Positions 27,670 to 37,699 are shown, numbered from the stretch's first letter. The stretch is DNA of 54,873 bases from Fidelibacterota bacterium (GCA_002689995.1 NZIV01000040.1:99710-154582); one strand, 5' to 3'. The notes: generated from the letters alone by a model not told the origin. Numbers and translations are program-made.

Positions 27670-28390
27670 TTTAAACCTAATTAACAAACCCGGGCTACAA
27701 GCCGAAAAAGTTGATAAAACTATTTCATATTTAAAGAATAATGATAATTTAAAAAATAGAAATAGTAAATCTAACCATCAAAAAAATCAAAAATCAAGAT
27801 CAGTAATGATTTTAATTTCAGGAGTATTTTTTGCAGTTATGTCTGCGATTGGATCTTTATATTTACTTCCAATAATTAAATCGAAAAATGATTTAGAAAA
27901 ACCAGTCCTTAATAAAAATATTACAAAGAATCAAGTAATGACTGGATTAATTGATTTATTATTGAATCCAGAAATTGGCCTAAAAGTTAGCCAGGTTTAT
28001 TTTCAAAAAGACATAGTATCAATTCTTTTCAAAAATCTTAATATTCAACAAGTTAAAATGCTTGAAGAATCTAATTTTCATGGTATAAACATTAGAACTT
28101 CCATAAATAAATTAAATCAGAAGTATTATTTATTTAAGTTGCCATGGAAGGGGAAATCAAATCCAAATATAATAGGTTTAAATGATATTAAAGAAAAAAT
28201 TGGTAAACGATTCGTTATGAGCACTTCTTATGATTTTACATCAGATTCTTTTGTCATGATTATTGATGAATTTAAAAATATTGTCTCAATCTTACTGCGT
28301 CTAAATGATTCAAATATTTTGGAGAATTACGAAATAAATATTCAATCCGGACCCGAATCATTTACAACAATTTCATTAAAGTCCTTTTAA
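27662..28390 (+). CDS. PilN-like membrane protein (tentative)
   Basis: About 242 residues. It opens with FDLNLINKPGL, the short cytoplasmic 'INLL'-type peptide that PilN uses to bind PilM. A basic linker and one transmembrane helix follow (about residues 48-70, VMILISGVFFAVMSAIGSLYLL). The periplasmic part has 'GLIDLLLNPEIGLKVSQVYFQKDIVSILFKN', a ferredoxin-like domain pattern as in PilN/PilO. The chosen start is ATG 27662 inside the preceding gene; TTG 27659 precedes it directly. Type IV pilus or type II secretion assembly is inferred. Usual partners (pilO, pilP, pilQ, ATPase) are not in the window. Confidence 0.5.
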   Translation: MFDLNLINKPGLQAEKVDKTISYLKNNDNLKNRNSKSNHQKNQKSRSVMILISGVFFAVMSAIGSLYLLPIIKSKNDLEKPVLNKNITKNQVMTGLIDLLLNPEIGLKVSQVYFQKDIVSILFKNLNIQQVKMLEESNFHGINIRTSINKLNQKYYLFKLPWKGKSNPNIIGLNDIKEKIGKRFVMSTSYDFTSDSFVMIIDEFKNIVSILLRLNDSNILENYEINIQSGPESFTTISLKSF

Positions 28391-28915
28391 TTGGCTTCCG
28401 TTATCGTAGGAAAATATAAGGGTAGAAAGTTTTATACATGTAAAGATACTAAAATAAGGCCAACTCAGGGAAGAGTGAAAAAATCAGCAATGCAGATAAT
28501 TGGACCATTTGAAGGTAGTAATGTTCTCGATTTATTTAGTGGTATTGGAACACTTGGTATAGAAGCATTAAGTCGGGGAGCATCCTCAGCAACATTTGTT
28601 GAAATGCATTACTCTAGTATGAAATATTTGAAAAAAAATATTAATCATATATGTCCAAACGATAAAATAAATATAGTACAAGAAGATGTCTTTTCTTTTT
28701 TAAAATCATGTAATAATAAATTTGACATTATTTTAGCTGATCCTCCATACAAAAAGGTAGATATGTCTAAATTACATGATTTGGTAAAAAATATCTTATC
28801 AGAAAATGGGAAGTATTTTATTGAAATGAAGCGATTCCAAATTGAAGAGTCAAAAGATATTCGAATTAAATATTATGGTAATACACAAGTAGTATTTGGA
28901 TGGAAAAAAAATTAA
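28391..28915 (+). CDS. rsmD: 16S rRNA (guanine966-N2)-methyltransferase RsmD
   Basis: A 174-residue Rossmann methyltransferase. It opens 'VIVGKYKGRKFYTCKDTKIRPTQGRVKKSAMQII', matching the RsmD start (GxxrGrkl...RPTxxrvrEalFni). The SAM loop follows as 'VLDLFSGIGTLGIEALSRGA', and the catalytic motif is 'IILADPPYKK' (DPPY). It methylates G966 of 16S rRNA in the 30S subunit. The start is TTG 28391, immediately after the previous stop. It overlaps coaD by 16 bases, the common rsmD-coaD pairing in bacteria. Confidence 0.95.
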   Translation: MASVIVGKYKGRKFYTCKDTKIRPTQGRVKKSAMQIIGPFEGSNVLDLFSGIGTLGIEALSRGASSATFVEMHYSSMKYLKKNINHICPNDKINIVQEDVFSFLKSCNNKFDIILADPPYKKVDMSKLHDLVKNILSENGKYFIEMKRFQIEESKDIRIKYYGNTQVVFGWKKN

Positions 28916-29397
28916 TAACGGCAATATATCCAGGTTCATTTGATCCTATTACGTTAGGACATTTGGATATTTTAAAGAGAGCTTCAACTTTATTTGATAA
29001 AGTTATTATAGCCATCGCAATAAATTCGGAAAAAAAACCTCTTTTTTCAAAAAAAACACGTTTAAAAATGATTAAAGATGTAACTAGTAATATTCCAAAT
29101 ATTGAGGTTGATAATTTTACTGGATTACTTGTTGATTATGCCAAGAACAAAAATGCAGAGGTGATTATAAGGGGTATAAGAGCTCTGTCAGACTATGAAT
29201 ATGAATTTAATATGGCTTTAATAAATAGAAGCTTAGAAGAGTCTATTACAACTACTTTTTTAGTTGCTCATCAAAATTATACACATTTAAGTTCATCTTT
29301 AGTTAGAGAGGTAGCAGGTTTGGGTGGTGATGTATCAAATTTAGTTCCAAAAAATGTTATTGAAGAACTGAAACGAAAATTAGATGCGAACGATTAG
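28900..29397 (+). CDS. coaD: Phosphopantetheine adenylyltransferase CoaD
   Basis: A 165-residue nucleotidyltransferase of the usual CoaD length. It begins 'AIYPGSFDPITLGHLDI' with the (T/S)xGH motif, has 'VIIRGIRALSDYEYEFNMALINR' in the middle and 'YTHLSSSLVREVAGLGGDVSNLVP' near the end, all CoaD signatures. It adds AMP from ATP to 4'-phosphopantetheine, the penultimate step of coenzyme A synthesis. It overlaps rsmD by 16 bases and pta by 14 bases. CoA is a substrate of Pta. Confidence 0.97.
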   Translation: MEKKLITAIYPGSFDPITLGHLDILKRASTLFDKVIIAIAINSEKKPLFSKKTRLKMIKDVTSNIPNIEVDNFTGLLVDYAKNKNAEVIIRGIRALSDYEYEFNMALINRSLEESITTTFLVAHQNYTHLSSSLVREVAGLGGDVSNLVPKNVIEELKRKLDAND

Positions 29398-30316
29398 AGA
29401 TAATATCATAAAAAGAGCATTAAAAACAGGTGCAAAAATTATTTTACCCGAGAATTCTGATATAAGGGTAAAAGAAGCGTCTAAAGAATTGAAAAAAATT
29501 GGAATAAATATAGTGAATATTGAAGATTTTAATTCTAAAGATGACAAATATGTAGATTATTTATCTAATTTTAAATTTACAAAAAATTGGTCTCGTAAAA
29601 TGTTTTTGAATTATTTAAATAATCCACTTCACTTTGGTACTACTTTAGTGTCGATTGGTGAAGCTGATGGTATGGTAGCAGGATCAATAAATTCCACAGC
29701 TGATGTAATTCGAACTTATATCAGAATTATTGGTATTAAGCCTGACTCAAAATGGATTTCTAGTATTTTTTTAATGGTAAATTCTAATGGAAAATCAGCT
29801 TATACGTTTACTGATTGTGGCGTAATCCCTGAACCTACACCAGAACAATCAATATCTATTGCAAAAAATGCATCAGAATTCCATCATTTGTTAACTGAAG
29901 AACAACCTCGAATTGCTTTCCTATCATTTTCTACCAAAGGAAGTAGTGAGCACTATAGGGTTAAAAAAGTTCAGGAAACGGTAGAACTATTTGGAAAAAA
30001 ATATCCAAAAATATTACATGAAGGTGAAATTCAATTCGATGCGGCAATTGATTCTCAAATATCACAGAGAAAAATAGAAAATTCAAAAATTAAAGGAAAT
30101 GCAAATATTTTTGTTTTTCCTAATTTAGATGCTGGGAACATAGCGTATAAAATTACTGAAAGGTTGGCTGGATATTCAGCCTGGGGACCATTATTGCAAG
30201 GATTAAATAAACCTCTGCATGATTTATCAAGAGGCTGTAGTATTCAGGATATTATAGATATTTCAGTGATTGCAGCCTTACAAAAAAAGGAAGACCTAAT
30301 AAAAAAAGCTATATAA
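29384..30316 (+). CDS. pta: Phosphate acetyltransferase (phosphotransacetylase)
   Basis: A 310-residue protein of the compact single-domain PTA_PTB class. Visible family blocks are 'GTTLVSIGEADGMVAGSINSTADVIR', 'PRIAFLSFSTKGSS', 'HEGEIQFDAAI', and 'NIFVFPNLDAGNIAYKITERLAGYSAWGPLLQGLNKPLHDLSRGCS' close to the end, the PTA signature region. It interconverts acetyl-CoA and acetyl phosphate. No acetate kinase gene is adjacent in this window. It overlaps coaD by 14 bases, implying translation coupling. Phosphate butyryltransferase is the alternative, but the motifs fit Pta. Confidence 0.93.
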   Translation: MRTIRDNIIKRALKTGAKIILPENSDIRVKEASKELKKIGINIVNIEDFNSKDDKYVDYLSNFKFTKNWSRKMFLNYLNNPLHFGTTLVSIGEADGMVAGSINSTADVIRTYIRIIGIKPDSKWISSIFLMVNSNGKSAYTFTDCGVIPEPTPEQSISIAKNASEFHHLLTEEQPRIAFLSFSTKGSSEHYRVKKVQETVELFGKKYPKILHEGEIQFDAAIDSQISQRKIENSKIKGNANIFVFPNLDAGNIAYKITERLAGYSAWGPLLQGLNKPLHDLSRGCSIQDIIDISVIAALQKKEDLIKKAI

Positions 30317-30442
30317 AATATGAATGCTGGTCATTAAAGTATTAATTGATATTAGTATCATTTTACTCTAATATTTATTAAAATTCTAATGATATTAAAA
30401 ATTATTATAAAAAAAGAACAACAACAAATTAAAGGTTAAAAT

Positions 30443-31744
30443 ATGAATAAGACATTTACACCTGCTAATGGTGAAAAAATTAAAATGATGGATGATAGTT
30501 TAAATGTACCTGATAACCCTATTATACCATTTATTGAGGGTGATGGTACTGGTGCAGATATTTGGAGAGCCTCAAAGAAAGTTTTGGATGCTGCAATTAA
30601 AAAGGCTTATAATGGTAAAAGAAAAATTGAATGGCTTGAAGTTTATGCAGGAGATAAAGCAAATGATGTATATGGACCAAATACTTGGTTACCTGAAGAA
30701 ACTCTTGAGAGAATAAATGAATATTTAGTTGCTATTAAAGGGCCATTAACAACTCCTGTAGGTGGAGGCATTCGATCTATAAATGTAGCATTAAGACAGA
30801 AATTAGATTTATATGTATGTTTGAGACCGGTTCGTTGGTTTAATAATGTACCTTCTCCAGTAAAAGATCCATCAAAAATTGATATGGTTATTTTTAGAGA
30901 AAACACTGAAGATATATATGCCGGAATTGAATTCGAAAAAGGATCTGAAGAAAATCATAAATTTATGAGTTTTCTAAAAGAAGAAATGCCTGAATTATTT
31001 GATAAAATTCGATTTCCTAATACTACGGGAATTGGAATTAAACCGATTTCAAGTCAAGGAACTGAACGAATTGTAATTGCTGCAATAAAATATGCAATTG
31101 ATAATAATCGTAAGAATATTACTTTAGTTCATAAGGGTAATATTATGAAGTTTACTGAAGGTGCATTTAAAAATTGGGGTTATAATATAGCTGAAAAAGA
31201 ATTTGGTGATAAAGTTTTTACATGGATGCAATGGGATAAAATTAAGGAAATTAAAGGTGAAGAAGCTGCTAATAATGAAATGAATAAAGCTGAAAAAGAA
31301 GGTAAGTTAATCGTAAAGGATGCAATTGCAGATAATTTTTTACAACAAATTTTAACCCGTTCTTCTGAATATGATGTAATAGCAACTATGAATTTAAATG
31401 GTGATTATATTTCAGATGCACTTGCTGCTCAAGTAGGTGGTATTGGAATAGCTCCCGGAGCTAATATTAATTATCAAACTGGTAAAGCTATTTTTGAAGC
31501 AACACATGGAACCGCTCCTAAATATGCTGGAAAGGATAAAGTTAATCCTGGTTCTGTAATTTTATCAGGTGAAATGATGTTGAGATATTTAGGATGGACT
31601 GAAGCTGCAGATTTAATAATTAGTAGTCTTGACCAAACAATTAATCAAAGAAAAGTAACATATGATTTTCACAGGCAGATGGAAAATGCTACTTTACTTA
31701 AATGTTCTGAGTTTGGTGATGCAATGATTGAAAACATGGGTTAA
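30443..31744 (+). CDS. icd: Isocitrate dehydrogenase (NADP-type)
   Basis: A 433-residue enzyme of the bacterial NADP-dependent family (E. coli enzyme 416). Sequence marks include '[16 protein letters not shown]', '[33 protein letters not shown]' (isocitrate-binding Ser and Arg residues), '[14 protein letters not shown]', and '[24 protein letters not shown]', the decarboxylating-dehydrogenase signature with coenzyme pocket. It makes 2-oxoglutarate, CO2 and NADPH in the TCA cycle. The ATG start follows AAAGGTTAAA. It has a 126-base upstream gap, so a promoter is likely there. obg follows after 6 bases. Confidence 0.97.
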   Translation: MNKTFTPANGEKIKMMDDSLNVPDNPIIPFIEGDGTGADIWRASKKVLDAAIKKAYNGKRKIEWLEVYAGDKANDVYGPNTWLPEETLERINEYLVAIKGPLTTPVGGGIRSINVALRQKLDLYVCLRPVRWFNNVPSPVKDPSKIDMVIFRENTEDIYAGIEFEKGSEENHKFMSFLKEEMPELFDKIRFPNTTGIGIKPISSQGTERIVIAAIKYAIDNNRKNITLVHKGNIMKFTEGAFKNWGYNIAEKEFGDKVFTWMQWDKIKEIKGEEAANNEMNKAEKEGKLIVKDAIADNFLQQILTRSSEYDVIATMNLNGDYISDALAAQVGGIGIAPGANINYQTGKAIFEATHGTAPKYAGKDKVNPGSVILSGEMMLRYLGWTEAADLIISSLDQTINQRKVTYDFHRQMENATLLKCSEFGDAMIENMG

Positions 31745-31750
31745 GTTAGA

Positions 31751-32758
31751 TTGAAATTTATTGACCATGTTAAGATTAAAGTTAAAGCAGGTGATGGAGG
31801 ACATGGTTGCATTGCTTTTCACAGGGAGAAGTTTATGCCTAAGGGCGGCCCATCTGGTGGAGATGGTGGACATGGAGGAGATATTATTCTTAAATCAAAT
31901 AAACAGTTGTCCACGCTTCAAGATATTTCTTTTAATCGATTCTATAAAGCTGAAAGAGGGCAGCATGGTCGAGGTAAAAATATGCATGGTAGAAATGGGA
32001 AAAGTATTACTATTCAAGTCCCATTAGGAACTATTGCTATCGACGTCGAATCAAATCAAATATTATGTGAGTTAACAAAAGAAAATCAATCTAAAGTAAT
32101 TGTTAATGGAGGAAATGGAGGCTTTGGAAATGCGAGATTCAAAACTCAAAAAAATACCGCTCCTCGCACTGCAAATGATGGTCAAGTTGGAGAAGAACGA
32201 ATAGTTGATTTAGAACTAAAAATAATGGCAGATGTTGGATTAGTAGGTTTTCCAAATGTAGGTAAATCTACATTACTTTCCACAATTTCTGCTGCTAAAC
32301 CAAAAATAGCAGATTATCCGTTTACTACATTAATACCTAATTTAGGAATAGTTAAGTACGGAGACTTTAATTCTTTTGTAATGGCTGACATACCAGGTTT
32401 AATAAAAGGTGCTAGTAGTGGGAAAGGATTAGGAATTCAATTTTTAAGACATATTGAGCGAACTAAATTGCTTTTAATTTTATTAGATGGAACTTCTTTT
32501 GATATTGAATCAGACTTAAAAATACTTGAAAATGAGTTGAAAAACCACGAAGTAGATTTATCTAATAAGCCTAAGCTTATATTCGTTTCAAAAAATGATA
32601 TTTTAGAAGATAATAAAATAATTAAATTACTTCAAAAAAGAAATATTATTTCATTTTCTGCTATAACAGGTAATAATATAGACATAGTAATAAAAAAAAT
32701 AGTAGAAAATCTAGAAAAATTTAATTTTTCTAAAAAAACTACAGCCAAAAAAATCTAG
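31751..32758 (+). CDS. obg: GTPase Obg/CgtA
   Basis: A 335-residue Obg GTPase. The N-terminal glycine-rich Obg fold (1-158) starts 'FIDHVKIKVKAGDGGHGCIAFHREKFMPKGGPSGGDGGHGGDI'. The G domain has the P-loop GFPNVGKST (about residues 166-174), switch 'DYPFTTLIPNLG', 'ADIPGLIKGAS' (DxPG) and 'VSKNDI' in place of NKxD. It takes part in 50S ribosome assembly and stress signalling. The start is TTG 31751, six bases after icd. No C-terminal Obg_C domain is present, as in the shorter members of the family. Confidence 0.97.
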   Translation: MKFIDHVKIKVKAGDGGHGCIAFHREKFMPKGGPSGGDGGHGGDIILKSNKQLSTLQDISFNRFYKAERGQHGRGKNMHGRNGKSITIQVPLGTIAIDVESNQILCELTKENQSKVIVNGGNGGFGNARFKTQKNTAPRTANDGQVGEERIVDLELKIMADVGLVGFPNVGKSTLLSTISAAKPKIADYPFTTLIPNLGIVKYGDFNSFVMADIPGLIKGASSGKGLGIQFLRHIERTKLLLILLDGTSFDIESDLKILENELKNHEVDLSNKPKLIFVSKNDILEDNKIIKLLQKRNIISFSAITGNNIDIVIKKIVENLEKFNFSKKTTAKKI

Positions 32759-33058
32759 TTTTTCAAGTTAAAAAATAACCTTAATATTAAAATCAATCTA
32801 ATTTCTATTTTTTTGATAAAATTAATTTTTATTCTAATATTTAGTTTATAAATACATTCTAAAAGCTAATATCTTTCTTTCTTTACTTAGATTTTATTTA
32901 AATTATAAAGCTTAAATAATATTAGTTAAACATATAGTATACTGATAAAATCTAGGTACTTTCATATAGATATAAATTTATAAATGAGTGTAAGTTATGT
33001 GCTTTAATTTATATATAAATCTTTCATTTTAAACCGTTATTTTTTTACGGAGCAATTT
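32759..33058 (+). other. AT-rich intergenic region upstream of guaA
   Basis: These 300 bases between obg and guaA carry mostly A and T with no open frame of note. The feature near the end is GGAG at 33049-33052, six bases before the CTG proposed as the guaA start. I saw no guanine/purine riboswitch fold and no terminator. It should contain the promoter of the gua-pyrG run. Confidence 0.5.
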
Positions 33059-34594
33059 CTGAATAATCATATAACTATTATCGATTTTGGTTCTCAATAT
33101 ACCCAGCTTATTGCTCGTCGGATTAGAGAACTAAATGTATATTCTGATATAGTGCCTTTTTCGGAAGATCCAAATAAAATCTTATCAAAAAAACCTGTAG
33201 GTATAATTTTATCTGGAGGTCCTTCAAGTGTTTACGATGATAATTCACCACAAATTTCAAATCAATTATTTAGATTAGATATTCCTATATTAGGTATTTG
33301 TTATGGAATGCAATTATTGATTAAGGTTTATGGTGGAGAAGTAGGTAGTTCAAAAAACAGAGAATATGGAAATGCAATTCTAAATCATGATGGTCTTTCA
33401 AAATTATTTTATAATGTAAATAATTTAACTAAAGTTTGGATGAGTCATGGAGATTATTTAAAGAAAAAACCTGAAGGTTTCACAGTTGATGCAATAACTA
33501 AAGACAATGTCCCTGCAGCAATTTCATCTAAGGATAAAAGAAAATATGGAATACAATTTCATCCTGAGGTTACGCATTCAAAAGAAGGTGATAAAATTAT
33601 AAAGAATTTTGTTTTTAAAATTTGCAATGCAAAAAGTATTTGGACAGCTAAGAGCTTTATCCAAAATCAAATAAAAACTATAAAAGATACTGTAGGTGAT
33701 TCAAAAGTAATATGTGGCGTTAGTGGAGGTGTAGATTCGACTGTAACTGTGAAATTACTATATGAGGCAATTGGGGATAATGTTATTCCAGTTTTTATTG
33801 ATAATGGATTACTTCGTAAAGATGAATTTGAATTCGTAAAATTGATGTTTAAAGATAGAATGAATATGCCAATTAAATCTTTTAATAGGAGCAAACATTT
33901 TCTTGATAAACTAAAGGGAATCACAAATCCAGAAAGAAAAAGAAAAATAATTGGTCGAGAGTTTATTAAAATTTTCGATGAAATAAGTAAAAAATATGAT
34001 AAACTTGAGTTTTTAGCTCAAGGAACATTATATCCTGATATTATTGAAAGTGTATCAGTTAATGGACCATCTGCAAAAATTAAGTCTCATCATAACGTGG
34101 GTGGACTACCAAAAAAATTAAATCTTAAATTAATCGAGCCAATGAAAAAACTATTTAAAGATGAAGTAAGAGAAATTGGTCGTTCTTTAAATGTTCCCGA
34201 AGATATACTGATGAGACATCCTTTTCCTGGGCCAGGATTAGCTGTTCGAATTTTAGAAGATATTACAAAGCAAAAGTTAAAATTATTAAAAGAAGCGGAT
34301 TCTATATTTATAGAAGAATTGCATTTACAAGGATTATATGATACCACTTGGCAGGCATTTGTAGTATTATTACCTGTGAAATCAGTTGGAGTGATGGGTG
34401 ATAAGAGAACATACCAAAGAGCTGTTGCGCTAAGAGCTGTTTCATCCAGAGATGGTATGACTGCTGAATGGACAGAGTTTCCTCATGAATTTTTAAAAAG
34501 AGTATCTACTCGAATTGTTAATGAAGTATATGGAATAAATAGAGTAGTTTATGATATTACAAACAAACCTCCAGGTACAATTGAATGGGAATAA
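33059..34594 (+). CDS. guaA: GMP synthase (glutamine-hydrolysing)
   Basis: A 511-residue enzyme when started at CTG 33059. The first ATG/GTG/TTG in the frame is GTG 33152, which would remove the conserved start. Translation from CTG gives NNHITIIDFGSQYTQLIARR, the standard GuaA N-terminus, and GGAG lies six bases upstream. The frame is open back to 33008 with no other usual start codon. The amidotransferase domain has Cys81 in GICYGMQ and FHPE. The ATP-pyrophosphatase domain has SGGVDST, and the C-terminal dimer domain ends PPGTIEWE. It converts XMP to GMP. guaB starts one base after the stop. Confidence 0.95.
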   Translation: MNNHITIIDFGSQYTQLIARRIRELNVYSDIVPFSEDPNKILSKKPVGIILSGGPSSVYDDNSPQISNQLFRLDIPILGICYGMQLLIKVYGGEVGSSKNREYGNAILNHDGLSKLFYNVNNLTKVWMSHGDYLKKKPEGFTVDAITKDNVPAAISSKDKRKYGIQFHPEVTHSKEGDKIIKNFVFKICNAKSIWTAKSFIQNQIKTIKDTVGDSKVICGVSGGVDSTVTVKLLYEAIGDNVIPVFIDNGLLRKDEFEFVKLMFKDRMNMPIKSFNRSKHFLDKLKGITNPERKRKIIGREFIKIFDEISKKYDKLEFLAQGTLYPDIIESVSVNGPSAKIKSHHNVGGLPKKLNLKLIEPMKKLFKDEVREIGRSLNVPEDILMRHPFPGPGLAVRILEDITKQKLKLLKEADSIFIEELHLQGLYDTTWQAFVVLLPVKSVGVMGDKRTYQRAVALRAVSSRDGMTAEWTEFPHEFLKRVSTRIVNEVYGINRVVYDITNKPPGTIEWE

Positions 34595-34595
34595 A

Positions 34596-36062
34596 ATGAG
34601 AGTTTTTGAAAAGAAAATTTTAAAACAAGCTTTAACTTTTGATGATGTTTTACTCATTCCTCAGAATAGTAAAATAATGCCAAAAGATGCTGACTTATGC
34701 ACAAGATTAACTAAAAATTTAAATTTAAATATTCCATTAATTTCAGCAGCAATGGATACTGTTACCGAAACTAAAATGGCAATTGCCATGGCTAGAGAAG
34801 GTGGATTAGGAGTTATTCATAAAAATCTTTCTATTGATAGTCAGGCAGATATGGTTGATCGTGTTAAAAGATCTGAAAGTGGAATGATTATTAATCCACT
34901 TACAATTAGTTCAGACAAATGTATTAAAGATGCATTAGAATTAATGGCTAAATATCGTGTTAGTGGAATACCAATAGTTGATAATGGTAAATTAAATGGT
35001 ATTTTAACTAACCGAGATTTAAGATTTTTAACAGACTTTTCAAAACCAATTAGTGACTATATGACAACTAAGAAAAACTTAGTTACAGTCCCTATAGGGA
35101 CGACATTAAATGATGCTGAAAAAATATTACAAGAAAATAGAATTGAAAAATTATTAGTTGTAGACAAAAAAGGTGATTTAGCGGGTCTTATTACGGTTAA
35201 AGATATTTTAAAGAAAAAACAATATCCAAATGCAATAAAGGATTCTCACGGTAGATTATTAGTCGGTGCAGCTATTGGAACTAGTGATGATACAATGGAT
35301 AGAACAGAAGCATTGATTAGTGCTGGAGTAGATGTTCTCATAGTTGATACTGCACATGCACATTCTCAAGGAGTATTAGATATTGTAGAAAAAATTAGAT
35401 CTAAATTTGATATTGAATTAATAGCGGGCAATATTGTAACTCAAGGAGCAGTAATAGATTTAATTGATAGAGGAGTTACTGGATTAAAAGTAGGAATTGG
35501 TGCTGGAGCAAGTTGTACAACTCGAATAGTAGCAGGTGTAGGTGTACCGCAATTATCTGCTATTATGGAATGCTCAGAAATAGCTTCAAAGTATGATATT
35601 CCAATTATTGCTGATGGTGGTATTAGATTTTCAGGTGATATTTCTAAATCAATTGCAGCGGGAGCCCATGCTACGATGATAGGCTCATTGTTTGCGGGAA
35701 TGGAAGAATCACCTGGTGAAACAATTTTATATGAAGGACGTAGTTTTAAGACTTATCGTGGTATGGGAAGTATATCTGCTATGCAGGATGGAAGTGGTGA
35801 TCGTTATTTTCAGGAAGGGCAAATTCAAAATAAGCTTGTCCCTGAAGGAATAGAAGGAATGGTTCCTTTTAGAGGTCAAGTATATCATACTATATATCAA
35901 TTAATCGGAGGTTTGAAGTCTGCAATGGGTTACACTGGTAATAAGACAATTAATAAGATGAGAGAAAATGCAAAATTTATACAAATTACAGCATCTGGTA
36001 TGAAAGAAAGTCATCCACATGATATGAAAATAACAAAAGAAGCACCAAATTATAATTTATAA
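34596..36062 (+). CDS. guaB: IMP dehydrogenase
   Basis: A 488-residue IMPDH, the same length as in E. coli, from ATG 34596. The earlier in-frame ATG at 34551 would add 15 residues inside guaA and is not conserved. It starts 'LTFDDVLLIPQNSKIMPKDADLCTRLT', carries two CBS domains (about 95-205), and has the IMPDH loop GIGAGASCTTR with catalytic Cys307; the usual Ile before Cys is Ser. The later motif 'GGIRFSGDI' is conserved, and 'YRGMGSISAM' is the flap. It oxidises IMP to XMP, feeding GuaA, encoded immediately upstream. Confidence 0.97.
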   Translation: MRVFEKKILKQALTFDDVLLIPQNSKIMPKDADLCTRLTKNLNLNIPLISAAMDTVTETKMAIAMAREGGLGVIHKNLSIDSQADMVDRVKRSESGMIINPLTISSDKCIKDALELMAKYRVSGIPIVDNGKLNGILTNRDLRFLTDFSKPISDYMTTKKNLVTVPIGTTLNDAEKILQENRIEKLLVVDKKGDLAGLITVKDILKKKQYPNAIKDSHGRLLVGAAIGTSDDTMDRTEALISAGVDVLIVDTAHAHSQGVLDIVEKIRSKFDIELIAGNIVTQGAVIDLIDRGVTGLKVGIGAGASCTTRIVAGVGVPQLSAIMECSEIASKYDIPIIADGGIRFSGDISKSIAAGAHATMIGSLFAGMEESPGETILYEGRSFKTYRGMGSISAMQDGSGDRYFQEGQIQNKLVPEGIEGMVPFRGQVYHTIYQLIGGLKSAMGYTGNKTINKMRENAKFIQITASGMKESHPHDMKITKEAPNYNL

Positions 36063-36064
36063 TT

Positions 36065-37699
36065 ATGGAAATTAAAAAAGATGTAAAGTTTATTTTTGTT
36101 TTTGGAGGAGTACTTTCAGGGCTAGGTAAAGGTATAGTTTCTGCTTCGCTTGGTTATTTATTAAAATCTCGAGGATTTAAAGTTACAATACAAAAATTAG
36201 ATCCCTATTTAAACGTTGATCCTGGCACTATGAATCCTTATCAACATGGGGAAGTTTTTGTTTTGGATGATGGTTCTGAAACAGATTTAGATCTTGGTCA
36301 TTATGAGAGATTTATAGATACAAACTTGAGTAAAAATAATACAACCTCTTCTGGTCGTGTGTACTGGGACGTTCTTGAAAGAGAAAGGAAAGGAGACTAT
36401 TTAGGGGAAACAATTCAAGTAATACCTCATATTACTGATGAGATTAAAAATAGAATTTTAGATGTAAATAAAGATTCTAATTTTGATGTTGTAATAACCG
36501 AAGTTGGTGGTACAGTAGGTGATATAGAAGGTCAACCATTCTATGAAGCAATCAGACAATTAAGACTAGAAATTGGTCGAAAAAATACAATAGTAATTCA
36601 TTTAACTTTATTACCATATTTAAATGCTTCAGGTGAAATTAAAACAAAGCCAACCCAGCATAGTGTAATGAGACTAAGAGAAATCGGTCTAGATCCAGAA
36701 ATGATAGTATGTAGAACAGAAAACAATCATCATCTTTCTGACAAAATGAAAAAGAAAATTGGATTATTTTGTAATGTTAATCCTGATTTTGTTTTTGAAT
36801 CACCTGATGTAGAAAGTATATATGAAATTCCATTAGTTCTTAACAATCAAGGATTTGATAGTGCGATTATTAATGCATTAGAAATGAAAGATAATAATAG
36901 TCATTTAGGAATTCGATATTTATCAAATTTTTTAGAAAATTATCAGAACCCTCAACATAGTGTTAAAATAGCAATTTCAGGTAAATATAATAATTTACAT
37001 GATGCTTATAAGAGTATTCTTGAAGCATTTATTCATTCTGGAGTTGAGAATCATACACATGTTGAGATAAAGTGGGTTGATACTGAAGAATTAGAAAAAA
37101 GAGATAATTTAGATGAAGTATTTTCAGATATTGATGGATTATTAATACCTGGAGGATTTGGAGATAGAGGTATAGAAGGTAAAATTATGTCTGTTTCTTA
37201 TGCGAGGGAAAAAAATATCCCATTCTTTGGAATATGTTTAGGTTTACAATGTGCAGTTATTGAATTTGCAAGAAATGTTTGTGGATTAAAAGATGCAAAT
37301 AGTACAGAATTTAATTTCAATAGTGACTTTCCAGTCGTAGATATTATGAAAAATCAAAAAAATATTAATTCTAAAGGGGCAACAATGAGGCTAGGCACGT
37401 ATCCGTGTAATGTTATTAAAAACACAAATGCATATAGCGCATATAATAAAGAATTAATTAAAGAACGTCATCGTCATCGCTATGAAGTTAATAATAAATT
37501 TAGAAGTCAATTAGAAAAATCTGGTATGATAGTAAGTGGGCAAAATAAAGAATTAGATTTGATAGAAATGATTGAAATTTCAAATCATCCCTGGTTTGTT
37601 GGTGTACAATTTCATCCTGAGTTGAAAAGTCGAATTGTAAAGGCCCATCCATTATTTAGAGAATTTATATCTGCTGCTGTAGATTATTCAAAAGCTTAA
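36065..37699 (+). CDS. pyrG: CTP synthase
   Basis: A 544-residue enzyme, typical PyrG length. The N-terminal synthetase domain starts 'KFIFVFGGVLSGLGKGIVSASLGYLLKSRGFKV' with the P-loop GLGKG and has 'DPGTMNPYQHGEVFVLDDGSETDLDLGHYERF'. The C-terminal class I glutamine amidotransferase domain (from about 295) has GICLGLQ with Cys391 and 'QFHPEL' near the end. It aminates UTP to CTP using glutamine and ATP. It begins two bases after the guaB stop, forming a guaA-guaB-pyrG nucleotide operon. Confidence 0.98.
   Translation: MEIKKDVKFIFVFGGVLSGLGKGIVSASLGYLLKSRGFKVTIQKLDPYLNVDPGTMNPYQHGEVFVLDDGSETDLDLGHYERFIDTNLSKNNTTSSGRVYWDVLERERKGDYLGETIQVIPHITDEIKNRILDVNKDSNFDVVITEVGGTVGDIEGQPFYEAIRQLRLEIGRKNTIVIHLTLLPYLNASGEIKTKPTQHSVMRLREIGLDPEMIVCRTENNHHLSDKMKKKIGLFCNVNPDFVFESPDVESIYEIPLVLNNQGFDSAIINALEMKDNNSHLGIRYLSNFLENYQNPQHSVKIAISGKYNNLHDAYKSILEAFIHSGVENHTHVEIKWVDTEELEKRDNLDEVFSDIDGLLIPGGFGDRGIEGKIMSVSYAREKNIPFFGICLGLQCAVIEFARNVCGLKDANSTEFNFNSDFPVVDIMKNQKNINSKGATMRLGTYPCNVIKNTNAYSAYNKELIKERHRHRYEVNNKFRSQLEKSGMIVSGQNKELDLIEMIEISNHPWFVGVQFHPELKSRIVKAHPLFREFISAAVDYSKA

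Noticed and set aside
32759-33058. Purine riboswitch upstream of guaA
   Set aside because: No three-way junction or conserved loop sequences could be found in this AT-rich segment.
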